A DNA stretch of 38,969 nucleotides from Chloroflexota bacterium (GTDB lineage Bacteria; Chloroflexota; Chloroflexia; QHBQ01; JADMIH01), in assembly GCA_015478675.1 (NCBI GenBank), contig JADMIH010000018.1, positions 1-38,969 of the forward strand. Direction: 5' to 3'. The notes beneath the pieces were generated by a model, which worked only from the letters and a program-made list of their open reading frames with translations, searched no databases and was not told the origin of the DNA. Every line of letters begins with the position of its first letter. Position 1 is the stretch's first letter. The translations under genes were made by a program, and so were the position numbers. Below are positions 15,368 through 24,028 of this stretch, piece by piece.

Positions 15368-18300
15368 GCCACCGCCTCCATCAAAGGCAGCCGCTCGTCC
15401 ATGTTCAGCCGAAACGTGCCGTACGGGTTCACGTGGCTGTAGATCAGCGGCGTCAGCGCCCGCAGATCCTCCGGCTTCATCCTCTCCAGCCACTCAGGCT
15501 CGCCCAGCACCTGCTGCAGCATCAGCGTGTTGATGAACACCAGGCAGCTTTGGAGCAGGTGCAGCGACAGCATCGCCAGCTCCTGGTCCTCCAACCGGTT
15601 GGTGGCGAACTCTCCGCTCTTGCCGTAGAAGATGAAGCTGTTGGTCGCGTTCCAGCTTTCGATCACGTTCAACCCTTCGTGGATCTCGCGGCGCAAGCTC
15701 TCCGAGCGTAGATACCGGCACAGGAAGATCGTCTTGACCGCCTTGCCCAGCTCCGCGAGTGCCTGGTAGGTGGGGTGCTGGAGGTTGTTGCGGGTGAAGC
15801 GGCGCAGGATCGCCTCCGTTTCCGCCGTGCCCAACCGTAATGCAGTGGCATATTTCACCATCTGGTCGTACTGCTGGCGTATCAATTCCCAGTTGATGGG
15901 GCGGGTGAGGGCCAGGTGCAGATTGGGATAGGCATCTGGCTTGCCGGTTTCGGGGCGGTAGAGCTTCTGCGCGTGGATGCCTTTGAGGCGTGGCAGTAAG
16001 TCAAAACCCAACAGCCTGCAGAATGCAAAGGCCACTTCGCTCTGGCCATGGCTGTCAACGTAGTTGCGCTGAACCTGCATATCGGTGCAGTGCCTGAGCA
16101 ACCCTTCGATCATGGCCGCCACCTCCGAAGAAGAGCAGGACTTCAGCTGGGAGTAGATGCAGGCGGAGCGCTTCTCCACGTGCCAGTAGATCATCACACC
16201 TCGGCCACCGTAGCGGATGTGCCACTCCGTCATCAGGTTCTGGTCCCACGCACCGAACTTCTTGGAGTCGGAGGCGCACGCCGTGGTGCCTTCGCCCCAT
16301 ATCTGAGGTAGGCGCACCCTGAAGATGGCATTGACCACCTGTGCGATAGCGTTGCGTAGCTGTTCGCGGTTGATGAAACGGCGGCGCACATACTGCAGAT
16401 CTTTGTACGCTTCACCATGGTCACCGGAGCTGATCCGCTTGAGGCCGGTGTTGGTGCCCAGCGCATACAGGCAGAGTAGCAGGCGCTTCTGCAGGGTGGC
16501 TCGGTCCAGGTTCTCCCAGGCGGTCGGGCTTTTGAACTGCTCGCTGAAGTTCACCCTCAAGTCGGTTTCCTTGAGTATATCGAGCAGGCTCGTCATCGGC
16601 CAGCGCTGTCCGACCTCCCCTTTCAAGCGTCCCAGGTTTAGCGGCTCCGGTTGTGGCTCGAGGGGAGTAACGGAGATCCACCCACCACTCCTATCGAGGA
16701 TCTTCACATGCTTGCTCTTCGGCAACTCCTTGTCCAGGGCTTGAAGCTCTGCCGTCATCACTTCCTGTAACTGCCGGATGAACGTTTCCACATCCAGAGG
16801 CTGGCGAAGCGCTTCATAATATTCCACGCGCCGATTATCGAAATCAGCCGGGAGGTCTTCTTCCGGGTTGCGGTAGCGGTTAGCTCCGACCACCCAGATT
16901 TCCTTACATCGCAGTCCCTCCCGCAACGTCTGCAGGACACATATCTCATAGTTGATCCGGTTGATGCGGGTGCGTAGTTGGCCCTTCTTGCGTCGGTTGT
17001 CTCCTTTGTCTTCCCTATCTTGCTCATCCTGGTCCACGATGATTTTCCGCCAGATGGCAGGCACAACTCCGTTGAGGGGGACGATCTCGTTGGGAGGGTA
17101 GTATTGTTGGGAGCTGTCGGCATACCGGGCGATCAGGGCAAGAGCCTGAATAAGTGGTCGGTGCGTGTCGTTGTTGGAGCGGAACTCAAGCACATCCAGG
17201 ATGCGAGGCACCATGCGGCGGTAGTGGCTGCGGTAGGAGGCGCGCATCAGCACATGAACCTGCTGCCGGTAGCCAGGACCTGTGGCTTTGTACTCCCGTA
17301 CCAGATCCTTGAGCGTCTGCTCGCCCACCACCGGATAGAGGACTTCTTTGACGACGCCATCCGGCTGGTCCACCGCGGCCTCGGCCAACCGAAAGAGGAG
17401 ACCGACCTTGCCGTCCACCCGCCGGAAGTCGGCTAGCAGTTGCCGCTCGACCTTACGCTCGGCCCGTGCGCCGATGCCATGCACGATCTGCAGAAGAAGT
17501 TCCACCAAGTTGTCCGTGATCTCCTGGCGGCGCAAGTGGCAGTATGCGGCCATCAGGGTGTGGCGGATGGGGTCTGGATGCCTTCTCAGTTCGTAGAGCT
17601 CCTCTGCTGCCGCCCGTTGCCTGTATCCGGCGAGCACTTTGGCAGAAATCCCACCAAACAAGTCGGGCGGCAAACCCAATTGGCGCAGGCGCTGCAATTT
17701 GGCGATCTCTCTGAGGGCACTCTCCAAGCCAATGCGACCGGGGTCGGATTTGAGTTGATGCCAGTACGCCGAGTAGGATGAGTGGGATGAGTGGGCCCAA
17801 GATACAGACTCCAACTCAGCCTGTCCAACCTCATCATCCTCTGCGGAACCGCTTGCACCACCAGTACCACCGCCGACATTGGTGCCGCTGGTAGTACTGA
17901 TTTTACCGGTGCTATCAGCGGTAGTGATGCCAGTGCCTCCGGTGCCTACGGTGCCTACGGTGCCTACGGTGCCTACGCGCAACAGGGCATCCAGGTTGGT
18001 ATGAGTGGCTGGGGATAGCTGCTGCTCCATGGAAGCGAAGAAGCGCTCTTCGTAGGTGCGGATCGCTGAACGGATCAGGCGCTCCACCTGGTCGGGTGTC
18101 GGCGGCTCTATGTGCTGGTAGCGTAAGCGGCTGTAGACTGCCCCCTTGAGATGCTCCATCTCACAATCGTGCGCCAGCACATTTTGGCAGAGCCACTGGC
18201 CGAGGCCCTCGACATCTTGGAGGGTCGCCTCACGGAATCCGAGGAAGTCGCGGATCTGGGCGCGGTGGTACTTGATGGCGCGACCTCGCCAGTCATATTG

Positions 18301-18525
18301 CAGGTAGGAGTCGGCAGGCACGCCCACCTGTTTCGCAACGTAGGTAGAGACCACGCGAGGGATCTCGTTCTTGGCGTACGGGAAGCGAGCCTCGTACTGG
18401 AAGAACTTGAGGAGGACGGCAAAACCGAGGCGAGTCGGACCGGTCTTGTTGCCGAGGAGGTCCAGTTCGTTGGGCATCAGCGTGAAATGCTCGACCAGTT
18501 CCTCGGTATCCCAGTTGCGCTTCAT
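15364..18525 (-). CDS. tnpA: Tn3-family transposase TnpA
   Basis: 1053 residues, close to the family size of about 1000. The ATG at 18525 is chosen because GTGGAG lies 8-9 nt upstream and the protein begins like the family ([14 protein letters not shown]). The longer reading from 18702 has an unrelated N-terminus. The N-terminal part matches the DUF4158-type DNA-binding region. The catalytic acidic residues are recognisable: Asp in ACASDSKKF (~752), Asp in YVDSHGQSE (~823) and Glu in NVIESWN (~954), the last followed by FIFYGKSGE. Between ~183 and ~250 there is a Gly/Thr/Ser-rich insertion with VGT repeats and a SHSSYSAY stretch that I do not expect in typical family members. No frameshift was seen, so the gene looks functional. 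It should act on the 43-bp ends at 5440 and 18881. Confidence 0.95.
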   Translation of the reverse strand: MKRNWDTEELVEHFTLMPNELDLLGNKTGPTRLGFAVLLKFFQYEARFPYAKNEIPRVVSTYVAKQVGVPADSYLQYDWRGRAIKYHRAQIRDFLGFREATLQDVEGLGQWLCQNVLAHDCEMEHLKGAVYSRLRYQHIEPPTPDQVERLIRSAIRTYEERFFASMEQQLSPATHTNLDALLRVGTVGTVGTVGTGGTGITTADSTGKISTTSGTNVGGGTGGASGSAEDDEVGQAELESVSWAHSSHSSYSAYWHQLKSDPGRIGLESALREIAKLQRLRQLGLPPDLFGGISAKVLAGYRQRAAAEELYELRRHPDPIRHTLMAAYCHLRRQEITDNLVELLLQIVHGIGARAERKVERQLLADFRRVDGKVGLLFRLAEAAVDQPDGVVKEVLYPVVGEQTLKDLVREYKATGPGYRQQVHVLMRASYRSHYRRMVPRILDVLEFRSNNDTHRPLIQALALIARYADSSQQYYPPNEIVPLNGVVPAIWRKIIVDQDEQDREDKGDNRRKKGQLRTRINRINYEICVLQTLREGLRCKEIWVVGANRYRNPEEDLPADFDNRRVEYYEALRQPLDVETFIRQLQEVMTAELQALDKELPKSKHVKILDRSGGWISVTPLEPQPEPLNLGRLKGEVGQRWPMTSLLDILKETDLRVNFSEQFKSPTAWENLDRATLQKRLLLCLYALGTNTGLKRISSGDHGEAYKDLQYVRRRFINREQLRNAIAQVVNAIFRVRLPQIWGEGTTACASDSKKFGAWDQNLMTEWHIRYGGRGVMIYWHVEKRSACIYSQLKSCSSSEVAAMIEGLLRHCTDMQVQRNYVDSHGQSEVAFAFCRLLGFDLLPRLKGIHAQKLYRPETGKPDAYPNLHLALTRPINWELIRQQYDQMVKYATALRLGTAETEAILRRFTRNNLQHPTYQALAELGKAVKTIFLCRYLRSESLRREIHEGLNVIESWNATNSFIFYGKSGEFATNRLEDQELAMLSLHLLQSCLVFINTLMLQQVLGEPEWLERMKPEDLRALTPLIYSHVNPYGTFRLNMDERLPLMEAVA
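17941..17976 (-). repeat. 9-bp tandem repeat inside tnpA
   Basis: Four exact copies of GGTGCCTAC (plus strand) code for VGT repeats in the low-complexity insertion. A second 9-bp array (GAGTGGGAT-like, three units) lies at 17771-17797 in the same gene. Confidence 0.9.
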
Positions 18526-18838
18526 TTGAGACGCTCCACGTTTGTGATAATATGGGGCTGCTGAGTTACAAGGGTAAGGCGGATGAGAGAGTTTGATAAG
18601 GTCATGCGGACGCGCGGTTAAGATAGGAAGAAAGTTCCCAGAATTAGCCGTGGTGGTACTCTTTCCTCGAACCCGAGTATATCCCATCCACCCGACAGGC
18701 ACAAATTACACACAGGTTAGGAATGAATACTGGGAGAGGGATGTGGAAAAAGGTCGAAGTACCAACTCTATAACGAAATTGAGAACTTTATTTTGAGATT
18801 TCTACGGTAAATGCGCCAAGTTAGGAGCTTTCCAGGCC
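18526..18838. other. Upstream region of tnpA inside the right transposon end
   Basis: 313 bp without a convincing gene. It must hold the tnpA promoter, and perhaps a resolution site. TATTAT near 18548 on the minus strand is a weak -10 candidate, but no well-spaced -35 was found. Confidence 0.3.
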
Positions 18839-18881
18839 CGATCTACTTTGCCCCTGGTTGCAGCAATGTTGGGTTTACCCC
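18839..18881 (-). repeat. Right terminal inverted repeat of the Tn3-family element
   Basis: Exact inverted partner of 5440-5482, with the outer end at 18881. The flanking 5 bp (AAGCA) do not match those outside the left end (TGTCA). Confidence 0.93.
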
Positions 18882-19050
18882 AAGCAGGCGCTCTCCCCAT
18901 TGACTGAGATAGCCGCAAAGGAATAGAATGGTGGCAAAGTGGCGCAACTCGCCCCGCAGTAAAGGTTGCCAGTAGACGACTTCCTGCTGGCGGCGCCTGT
19001 TGCCGATTGACGGAGGTGTAGTTGGAAAACCACGCAGGCGGAGATGAGCG

Positions 19051-19503
19051 ATGTTAGCAATACTTGCTCGTAACTGCTGGGTGTTTGCCCTTGATGGCGT
19101 GGTTGCCATCATCTTTGGCATCCTTGCCATCGTCTGGCCTTTATTGACGCTGCAAGTCCTGATCCTACTGTTTGGGTCGTACGCTCTGGTGGACGGTGTC
19201 TTTACTGTAATAGGAGGTATAGTGGCGCACGAGCGCAATCAACACTTGTGGATGATGCTGCTCGAAGGGATAGCGGGAATCATCATCGGCATATTGGCCT
19301 TCCGATGGCCAGGCACAAATGCACTCATCCTGCTCTATTTTATAGCCGCGTGGGGGATTGTCACCGGTGTTCTTGAGATCGTGGCGGCTATCCGGTTGCG
19401 CCGGATCATCATCTTCGATACGGACAACCGGACAACCACGCAACCACGCAACCACGCAACCACGCAACCACGCAACCACGCGGGCCGCTCTATGCCCTTC
19501 TAG
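19051..19503 (+). pseudogene. hdeD: HdeD-family membrane protein (DUF308), C-terminally truncated
   Basis: The 150-residue product starts MLAILARN with GGAG about 7 nt upstream. It has four hydrophobic segments with the DUF308/HdeD pattern: GVVAIIFGILAIVWP, then LLFGSYALVDGVFTVIGG, GIAGIIIGILAFRWP and WGIVTGVLEIVAAIRLRR. Full HdeD proteins have about 180-190 residues and six segments. After IRLRR the similarity stops and the frame enters an 8-bp repeat (TTQPRNHATTQPRN), so segments 5 and 6 are missing. Those two segments occur in order, on the same strand, at 30760-31002. HdeD of enteric bacteria is linked to acid resistance. The role here is unknown and the fragment may be non-functional. 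It begins 170 bp outside the right transposon end. Confidence 0.8.
19433..19480 (+). repeat. 8-bp tandem repeat (CAACCACG, six copies) at the HdeD break
   Basis: Six perfect octamers lie in the coding frame exactly where HdeD similarity ends. Eight is not a multiple of three, so gain or loss of a unit would shift the reading frame. Confidence 0.9.
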
Positions 19504-19641
19504 AGAGGCGTACCATCAGCGAACACTCTCACAGGGGAGCCAGGATTTGTTGTGCCGTGCCCTGACACAGTTTTGCTATACAGCCCCCACATGGTAAAAG
19601 CTGATTTCACCCCCTTGCTGACAAGATAAAGGAGGGAACTA

Positions 19642-20337
19642 ATGAACGCGTCAACCAATAAGAAGGCTGCCGTTGACCTGGCGGGCATGGCCGCACGGTC
19701 ACGCGAGCCTGTGCGCTTCCTGGTGTTCTCCGCATCGCTTCGGGAAGGATCTCTGAATACACACTTGGCCAGGCTGGCCGCGAACGTGATTCAGAAGCAT
19801 GGCGGCACGGCTGACCTGGCGTCTATGTCCGACTTCGACGTCCCCTCGTACCACCAGGACGTTCAGGATACAGAGGGACCTCCGCCAGGCGCCGAGGAGT
19901 TTCATCGCAGGCTCCTCGTCAACGACGCTTTCGTCATCTCTTCACCCGAGTACAACGCTTCAATACCCGGACTGCTCAAGAACGCGATAGACTGGGTGTC
20001 ACGCTATCACCCGCAGCCCTTCAACGAACGTCACGCCCTCTTGCTCTCGGCGTCTCCCTCCATGGTGGGGGGCAACAGGGGGCTATGGGCGCTTCGCATG
20101 CCGCTGGAGTACCTCGGCGCACGTGTGTTTCCCGATATGTTCTCACTCTCGCAGGCACATAAGGCGTTTAACCAAGATGGAGATATCGATGACGCGCATC
20201 TCAGCGAGCGGTTTGATATCACCATATCGGCGTTCATGGATCTGGTAGAGGCAGCCCGCAACTACCCATGTGCCAAGAAAGCCTGGTTCGAGTTCCTGGG
20301 TGAGCGGACAGACGAGGTCACTAACCACGCCGAGTAG
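19642..20337 (+). CDS. NADPH-dependent FMN reductase family protein
   Basis: 231 residues with a strong ribosome site (AGGAGG, about 6 nt before the ATG). The flavodoxin-like fold is marked by a phosphate-binding loop near residues 33-42 (FSASLREGSLN) and by ISSPEYNASIPGLLKNAIDW, the typical PEY-N-S-PG-LKNA-DW signature of the family at about 100-120. A later GGNRG loop is also present. These enzymes reduce FMN, quinones or azo compounds with NAD(P)H and often serve in oxidative or xenobiotic stress. The ~20-residue polar N-terminal extension is unusual but precedes a normal domain. It starts a run of plus-strand stress-type genes. The substrate cannot be told. Confidence 0.9.
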   Translation: MNASTNKKAAVDLAGMAARSREPVRFLVFSASLREGSLNTHLARLAANVIQKHGGTADLASMSDFDVPSYHQDVQDTEGPPPGAEEFHRRLLVNDAFVISSPEYNASIPGLLKNAIDWVSRYHPQPFNERHALLLSASPSMVGGNRGLWALRMPLEYLGARVFPDMFSLSQAHKAFNQDGDIDDAHLSERFDITISAFMDLVEAARNYPCAKKAWFEFLGERTDEVTNHAE

Positions 20338-20419
20338 AGCGGACCTGACATCGTACCCCATAGAGTGATGATCGGGCGCGGCAAGTACAGATACCATGGT
20401 TACGAAAGGCCGGAATAAT

Positions 20420-20953
20420 ATGGATGCGATTACCCTTCTTCGAGAACAACTCACAGAGGCTTGCACCCTCCTTATGGCGATCATACAGGACTTAACTCCG
20501 GAGGCCGCGCACTGGATCTCACCGGGCCAGGCGAATCCTGTGGGCGCTACCTACGCTCATGTTGTGCTGTTCGAGGACAGGAGCATCAAGGGCATTCTCT
20601 TGGACCGACGCCCACTTTACGAGACTACATGGTCGGGCAAGACCGGGATGAGCGAATTGATGCCCAAACAGGGGCCCGAGTGGAACGACTATGCGGATTG
20701 GACGCGCCGTTTGAAAGTGGAGCTGGCGGCTGTACGCAAGTACGCCAAAGCCATATACGCAAACAGTGACCGATACCTATCTTCTCTAACGCCCGATGAT
20801 CTCGACACTCCGATCGACCTTGCGGGTGTAGGCGGGAGCAACGTAACGCTTGGTCATGTCTTGAGCAGATCAGTGGTGGGGCACGTGGACAATATCTCAG
20901 GTGAGATCTCGTGTCTCAGAGGCCTGCAGGGGATCCAGGGCTACCCGTTTTAG
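20420..20953 (+). CDS. DinB-like four-helix metal-binding protein
   Basis: The ATG at 20420 gives 177 residues, preceded by AAAGG about 11 nt upstream. The in-frame ATG at 20396 adds MVTKGRNN and has no ribosome site. The protein has the DinB/DUF664 pattern: a helix start (LLREQLTEACTLLM), WISPGQANPVGATYAHVV with the first likely metal His, and a final helix with LGHVLSRSVVGHVDNI giving two more His. Members are putative thiol-dependent transferases or hydrolases of the DinB/YfiT superfamily. No substrate can be assigned. The gene is followed by a gap with a 24-bp palindrome and then the DUF5996 gene. Confidence 0.85.
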   Translation: MDAITLLREQLTEACTLLMAIIQDLTPEAAHWISPGQANPVGATYAHVVLFEDRSIKGILLDRRPLYETTWSGKTGMSELMPKQGPEWNDYADWTRRLKVELAAVRKYAKAIYANSDRYLSSLTPDDLDTPIDLAGVGGSNVTLGHVLSRSVVGHVDNISGEISCLRGLQGIQGYPF

Positions 20954-21025
20954 ATAAAGACACCCGACTGTTGTCAGTAGCCGATTTGTCGGTTGACCAG
21001 CAATGAGTCCCAGCGACGAATCATG

Positions 21026-21049
21026 GGTTGTCAATCATGATTGACAACC
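21026..21049. promoter_or_regulatory. Perfect 24-bp palindrome upstream of the DUF5996 gene, probable operator
   Basis: The half-site GGTTGTCAAT is followed by CATG and the exact inverted half-site. It lies 21 bp before the ATG at 21071 and just ahead of the ribosome site (GTGAGG). There is no U-tract. Such symmetry fits a dimeric repressor site (TetR or MarR type, for example) better than a terminator, but no cognate regulator gene is next to it. Confidence 0.6.
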
Positions 21050-21070
21050 TGCAAGTGAGGATTAAAGCTT

Positions 21071-22030
21071 ATGACTGGAGATGAAAGGGACTTGGCAGCA
21101 TGGCCGGCTCTGCCCTATGAGGAGTGGAAAGATACTTACGAGACCCTCCACATGTGGACCCAGGTCGTCGGCAAGATCCGGCTAACCCTCAGTCCGATGG
21201 TCAACCACTGGTGGCAGGTAACCCTCTACGTTACACCGAGGGGGCTTACCACGTCACCGATTCCCTATGGCACCCGCACGTTCGAGATACTGTTCGACTT
21301 CATCGACCACAATCTCGCTGTTCACACAAGCGATGGCAAAGCCAGGTATATGGGTCTGCACCCTCGTTCGGTCGCTGATTTTTACCGCGAGCTGATGTCT
21401 ATCCTGCGGTCACTTGGCATCGAGGTGAAAATCGGCACGAAGCCGCAGGAGGTGCCCAGCCCTATCGCGTGCGATATAGATACGATTCATGACTCGTACG
21501 ATGAGGAATACGCCAACAGATTCTGGCGTATTCTCGTTGAGACCGATAGCATATTCAAAGAGTTCAGGGGTCGCTTTACGGGGAAGTGCAGCCCGGTGCA
21601 ATTCTTCTGGGGCAGCTTCGACCTTGCTGTAACGCGCTTCTCGGGCAGACGTGCCCCAGAGCGACCGGAGGCAGACCATATCCAGCGAGAAGCGTATTCG
21701 CACGAGTGCAGCAGCGCAGGGTTCTGGCCGGGCAGCGGCAGCTTGCTCGCCCCGGCTTACTATGCCTACACAGTTCCCGCCCATCCCGACCTGAGCAAGG
21801 CGCAGGTACGCCCGGATAAGTCGGATAGGTCGGCTGGCGCACACTTCGATAAACAATTGGGAGAGTTCATCTTGTTGTATGATGATGTTCGCAAGGCAGC
21901 AGATCCTAAGGCAACGCTGCTCGATTTTCTGCAAAGCACATACGAGGCAGGCGCTGATTTGGGCGCGTGGGATCGCTCTACCCTTGAGAGGCAGCAAAGC
22001 ATACAGAACCGGCCGGCGCAAAAAAGGTAG
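21071..22030 (+). CDS. DUF5996 family protein
   Basis: 319 residues. The N-terminal half matches the DUF5996 pattern I know: WPALPYEEWKDTYETLHMWT, then GKIRLTLSP, NHWWQVTLYVTPRGLTTSPIP and FDFIDHNL. FFWGSFDLAVTRFSGR and GFWPGSG later in the chain are also conserved in this family, whose function is unknown. GAGGA lies about 10 nt upstream of the ATG. Around residues 248-256 a 9-bp-period repeat codes for DKSDRSAG, probably a lineage-specific insertion. The UBP zinc-finger gene begins 13 bp downstream, so the two are probably co-transcribed, perhaps controlled by the palindrome at 21026-21049. Confidence 0.9.
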   Translation: MTGDERDLAAWPALPYEEWKDTYETLHMWTQVVGKIRLTLSPMVNHWWQVTLYVTPRGLTTSPIPYGTRTFEILFDFIDHNLAVHTSDGKARYMGLHPRSVADFYRELMSILRSLGIEVKIGTKPQEVPSPIACDIDTIHDSYDEEYANRFWRILVETDSIFKEFRGRFTGKCSPVQFFWGSFDLAVTRFSGRRAPERPEADHIQREAYSHECSSAGFWPGSGSLLAPAYYAYTVPAHPDLSKAQVRPDKSDRSAGAHFDKQLGEFILLYDDVRKAADPKATLLDFLQSTYEAGADLGAWDRSTLERQQSIQNRPAQKR

Positions 22031-22043
22031 GAGAAGAATAGCA

Positions 22044-22367
22044 ATGACAAACAGGGATGACAGTGATGACGGTATGAGCGAGGGGTGTACTCACCTGAGG
22101 GAAATCCACGAAGTTACACCGAGCGCGGACGGCTGTGAGGATTGTTTGAGGACAGGGGACAGGTGGGTGCATCTGCGTCTGTGCGAGACGTGCGGACACG
22201 TGGGCTGTTGCGACAACTCAAAGAACAAGCATGCCACCAGGCATTTCCATGCCACCCATCACCCGATAATAAAGTCGTTCGAGCCAGGCGAGGACTGGGG
22301 GTGGTGCTACATGGACCAGGTATACTTCGAATCGCTGGGCGTAAATATTGGTAGCCACCATCATTAG
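22044..22367 (+). CDS. UBP-type zinc-finger protein
   Basis: 107 residues from the ATG at 22044, with AGGAGA about 10 nt upstream. The longer reading from 21879 lies inside the DUF5996 gene. It has the zinc-finger UBP pattern: C-x-H near the start (GCTHL), GCEDC, LRLCETCGHVGCCD, then KHATRHFHATHHPI and a closing WGWCY. In eukaryotes this fold binds the free C-terminus of ubiquitin. Bacterial stand-alone copies are small and of unknown role, and they often sit with stress genes. It follows the DUF5996 gene by 13 bp, suggesting one transcript. Confidence 0.92.
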   Translation: MTNRDDSDDGMSEGCTHLREIHEVTPSADGCEDCLRTGDRWVHLRLCETCGHVGCCDNSKNKHATRHFHATHHPIIKSFEPGEDWGWCYMDQVYFESLGVNIGSHHH

Positions 22368-22503
22368 CGAGTCAGGTGTCGCTGTGTTAGAACCGCCTGC
22401 TCAGCTGACTGGCGCTATCAGTTGCTCACTGCCTGTGCGCGAGAAAAAGGCATCGGGCGCAGTTTCTATTACAAGTTAACCAGTAATAGTAGGCTTTGCC
22501 GAA

Positions 22504-22728
22504 TCAACCCCACGGCGGATTCTTGGTGCCCAGGTTGTGGTTGTCGGTATCCTCAATGGAGCCACCGAGCTTCACTACGAGACCCGCCAGTGTTGCTTCT
22601 TGGGCCTTCAGATTCTCGCGCATATCGTGATTATCCGTATCGCCTATCTCGGCGCGCAGGCCAGGTAAGTAGGAATCGAGTACAGCCAGCAGAGCGTTTA
22701 CCTCGTTCTGGTCAAGGTTCACTTGCAT
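22504..22728 (-). CDS. Small conserved hypothetical protein, 74 residues
   Basis: AAGGAG lies 8 nt before the ATG at 22728, which supports this as a real gene despite its size. The central part, LLAVLDSYLPGLRAEIGDTDNHDMRENLKAQE, recurs in short bacterial proteins I have seen with a similar DSYL..L..EI.DTD pattern, predicted to be helical and of unknown function. An inexact second DTDNH occurs near the C-terminus (EDTDNHNL). It runs against the neighbouring plus-strand genes. Confidence 0.75.
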   Translation of the reverse strand: MQVNLDQNEVNALLAVLDSYLPGLRAEIGDTDNHDMRENLKAQEATLAGLVVKLGGSIEDTDNHNLGTKNPPWG

Positions 22729-22879
22729 AGAATGAACTCCTTAGGTCGGTTTGGCATTAGCTCCATCTTTGGTGAGCACCTCTGTAGAGCGACAATAATC
22801 AACCTCTGCAACCCGCAAACGATATATCTCCTATTATACTCCCAGAACCCCCAGAACCAAAAGCACACAGGGGCGTACA

Positions 22880-22990
22880 GCACTATGAGGCGGCAGCGAC
22901 GAAGTGCTGGTACGCGTCCGGGCAGCTGGGGTCAACAAGGTCAACTGGTACACAACCAAGGGCTATTTGAAGGGCATGCTCACGGCACCT
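22880..22990 (+). pseudogene. Remnant of a zinc-type quinone oxidoreductase N-terminus
   Basis: In one frame the sequence reads GGSDEVLVRVRAAGVNKVNW then YTTKGYLKGML, which matches the start of medium-chain quinone oxidoreductases (usually ...YG..EVLVRV.AAGVN..DW). A stop or frameshift precedes it and the similarity ends after about 35 residues, so only a fragment remains. The flanking sequence from about 22740 to 23190 holds nothing else recognisable. Confidence 0.6.
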
Positions 22991-23191
22991 ATTGCGCAGC
23001 GCGAAGCTTCGCGAGAGGTAAATCCTCGTAATAGTCAGCACATGTCACTCGAAGATTTGGAAATGGTCACCCAAGAGGAGTCCGCAAACAGCGTGGACCC
23101 CTCCAGAAGCGCCGTACCTATGTTGAGCGCAGCGCAACTGACAGCTTGGACTGAGAGGAATGTAGCCTGAACGATGTCAGTTCGCAGCTGA

Positions 23192-23425
23192 TCAAGGCGC
23201 GTCAGTAGGGTCGAGATCAGCGTTGAAGTCGGGACCGGCATCGTCGCTGGGCTCGTCCACGATGCCCTCCTCATCTACTGTCCATTTATTTTCCTCGTGC
23301 CCCTCGTGCCCCTCGTGCCCCTCGTAGGGCCTACGTGGCGCAGGCGGTTTGGATCCTTCCTCGGCGTCGGGCCCTGGTGGGGTTGTGGATGACGACGAAC
23401 GTTCCATGCTACGGTATTGGGACAT
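23192..23425 (-). CDS. Small acidic, probably disordered hypothetical protein
   Basis: 77 residues. AAGGAG about 9 nt before the ATG at 23425 supports the gene. The chain begins MSQYRSMERSSSS, is rich in Pro, Glu, Asp and Gly, contains the triplet repeat GHE-GHE-GHE and ends with an acidic tail (FNADLDPTDAP). There is no recognisable domain or signal. Confidence 0.6.
   Translation of the reverse strand: MSQYRSMERSSSSTTPPGPDAEEGSKPPAPRRPYEGHEGHEGHEENKWTVDEEGIVDEPSDDAGPDFNADLDPTDAP
23291..23326 (-). repeat. 9-bp tandem repeat in the small acidic gene
   Basis: Four units of CCCCTCGTG or a one- to two-base variant (plus strand) code for the GHE repeats. Confidence 0.88.
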
Positions 23426-23575
23426 GGGCTTTCTCCTTCACAGGTACACGGTTGGCACCCAAGCGATCGGGCACGCGAGATTCACAGACCTGGCCTTCCA
23501 CGACCTACTTTAACCTGAAATATAAGGTTGTGGCACGGCAACATGCAAGTTCCCTAATATAGCACATAGACCGAT

Positions 23576-23872
23576 GTGCCACCGCCAGCGTCCCAGGCTG
23601 ACAGATTTGGCTTCGTACGGCCGCAGGAAGACGTGCGCTTGCGTGGTCACGTGGCAAGCATTCATCTACAGGGGATCATCCTATGGACTTATCCAATGCT
23701 TGGCAAGAAGTACTACATAAACTTCCCAACGATGGCCTTCTACCTAAGCTTCACAGGCAAGACCAAGCTGGAGTTTGTTGTGAAGCAAACTCCAGATCTC
23801 TATCCCGGCTCTTCCCATACCGTGGGTAGCAACACTCAGCCGTTAGGCGATGCGCTCTGCCCGGTCTGCTGA
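23576..23872 (+). pseudogene. Possible decayed MoaF-like beta-barrel gene
   Basis: The open frame contains GKKYYINFPTMAFYLSFTG and later TPDLYPG (about 23702-23810). These line up position by position with GRMFVFDFGPSAIYQLHF and ADAAYPPG of the MoaF-like gene 400 bp downstream. The sequence on either side does not look like protein of this family, and no good ribosome site is seen. I read it as a broken tandem copy. It could also be a chance open frame. Confidence 0.4.
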
Positions 23873-24028
23873 CAGGAAGGAAATGCTAACATGGCTATAC
23901 ACTTACACGCCTCCAACGACGACAATCTCCATGCTTTCCTGGCTCTGAAAGATCTACAGTTTGTTCGCCAAGGAGCCTTACTCGTTGGAGTCGACGAGAA
24001 TATTTTAGAAGAGAGTGGAGGATATGAA

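Larger units (their letters stand above)
5440..18881 (-). mobile_element. Tn3-family transposon carrying an RHS toxin-like cargo (13.4 kb)
   Basis: The element is bounded by perfect 43-bp inverted repeats whose outer ends read GGGG, as is usual for Tn3-family termini. It contains a full-length Tn3-type transposase (15364-18525), an overlapping tyrosine recombinase (14489-15367) and three cargo genes (RHS protein, lipoprotein, orphan RHS tip), all reading right to left. The leftmost cargo gene stops 4 bp inside the left repeat. The 5-bp flanks differ (TGTCA on the left, AAGCA on the right), so no target duplication is seen. The transposition genes look intact, so the element may be or have recently been active. 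Confidence 0.9.

Noticed and set aside
15368..15493. Longer start for the tyrosine recombinase at 15493
   Set aside because: It would lie entirely within tnpA. The ATG at 15367 with GGAGG and an ATGA overlap is convincing.
18526..18702. Longer tnpA start at 18702
   Set aside because: It adds an N-terminus unlike any Tn3 transposase. The ATG at 18525 has a ribosome site and the family start.
19358..19480. CRISPR array suggested by the regular CAACCACG units
   Set aside because: The units are 8 bp and directly adjacent with no spacers, so this is a simple tandem repeat.
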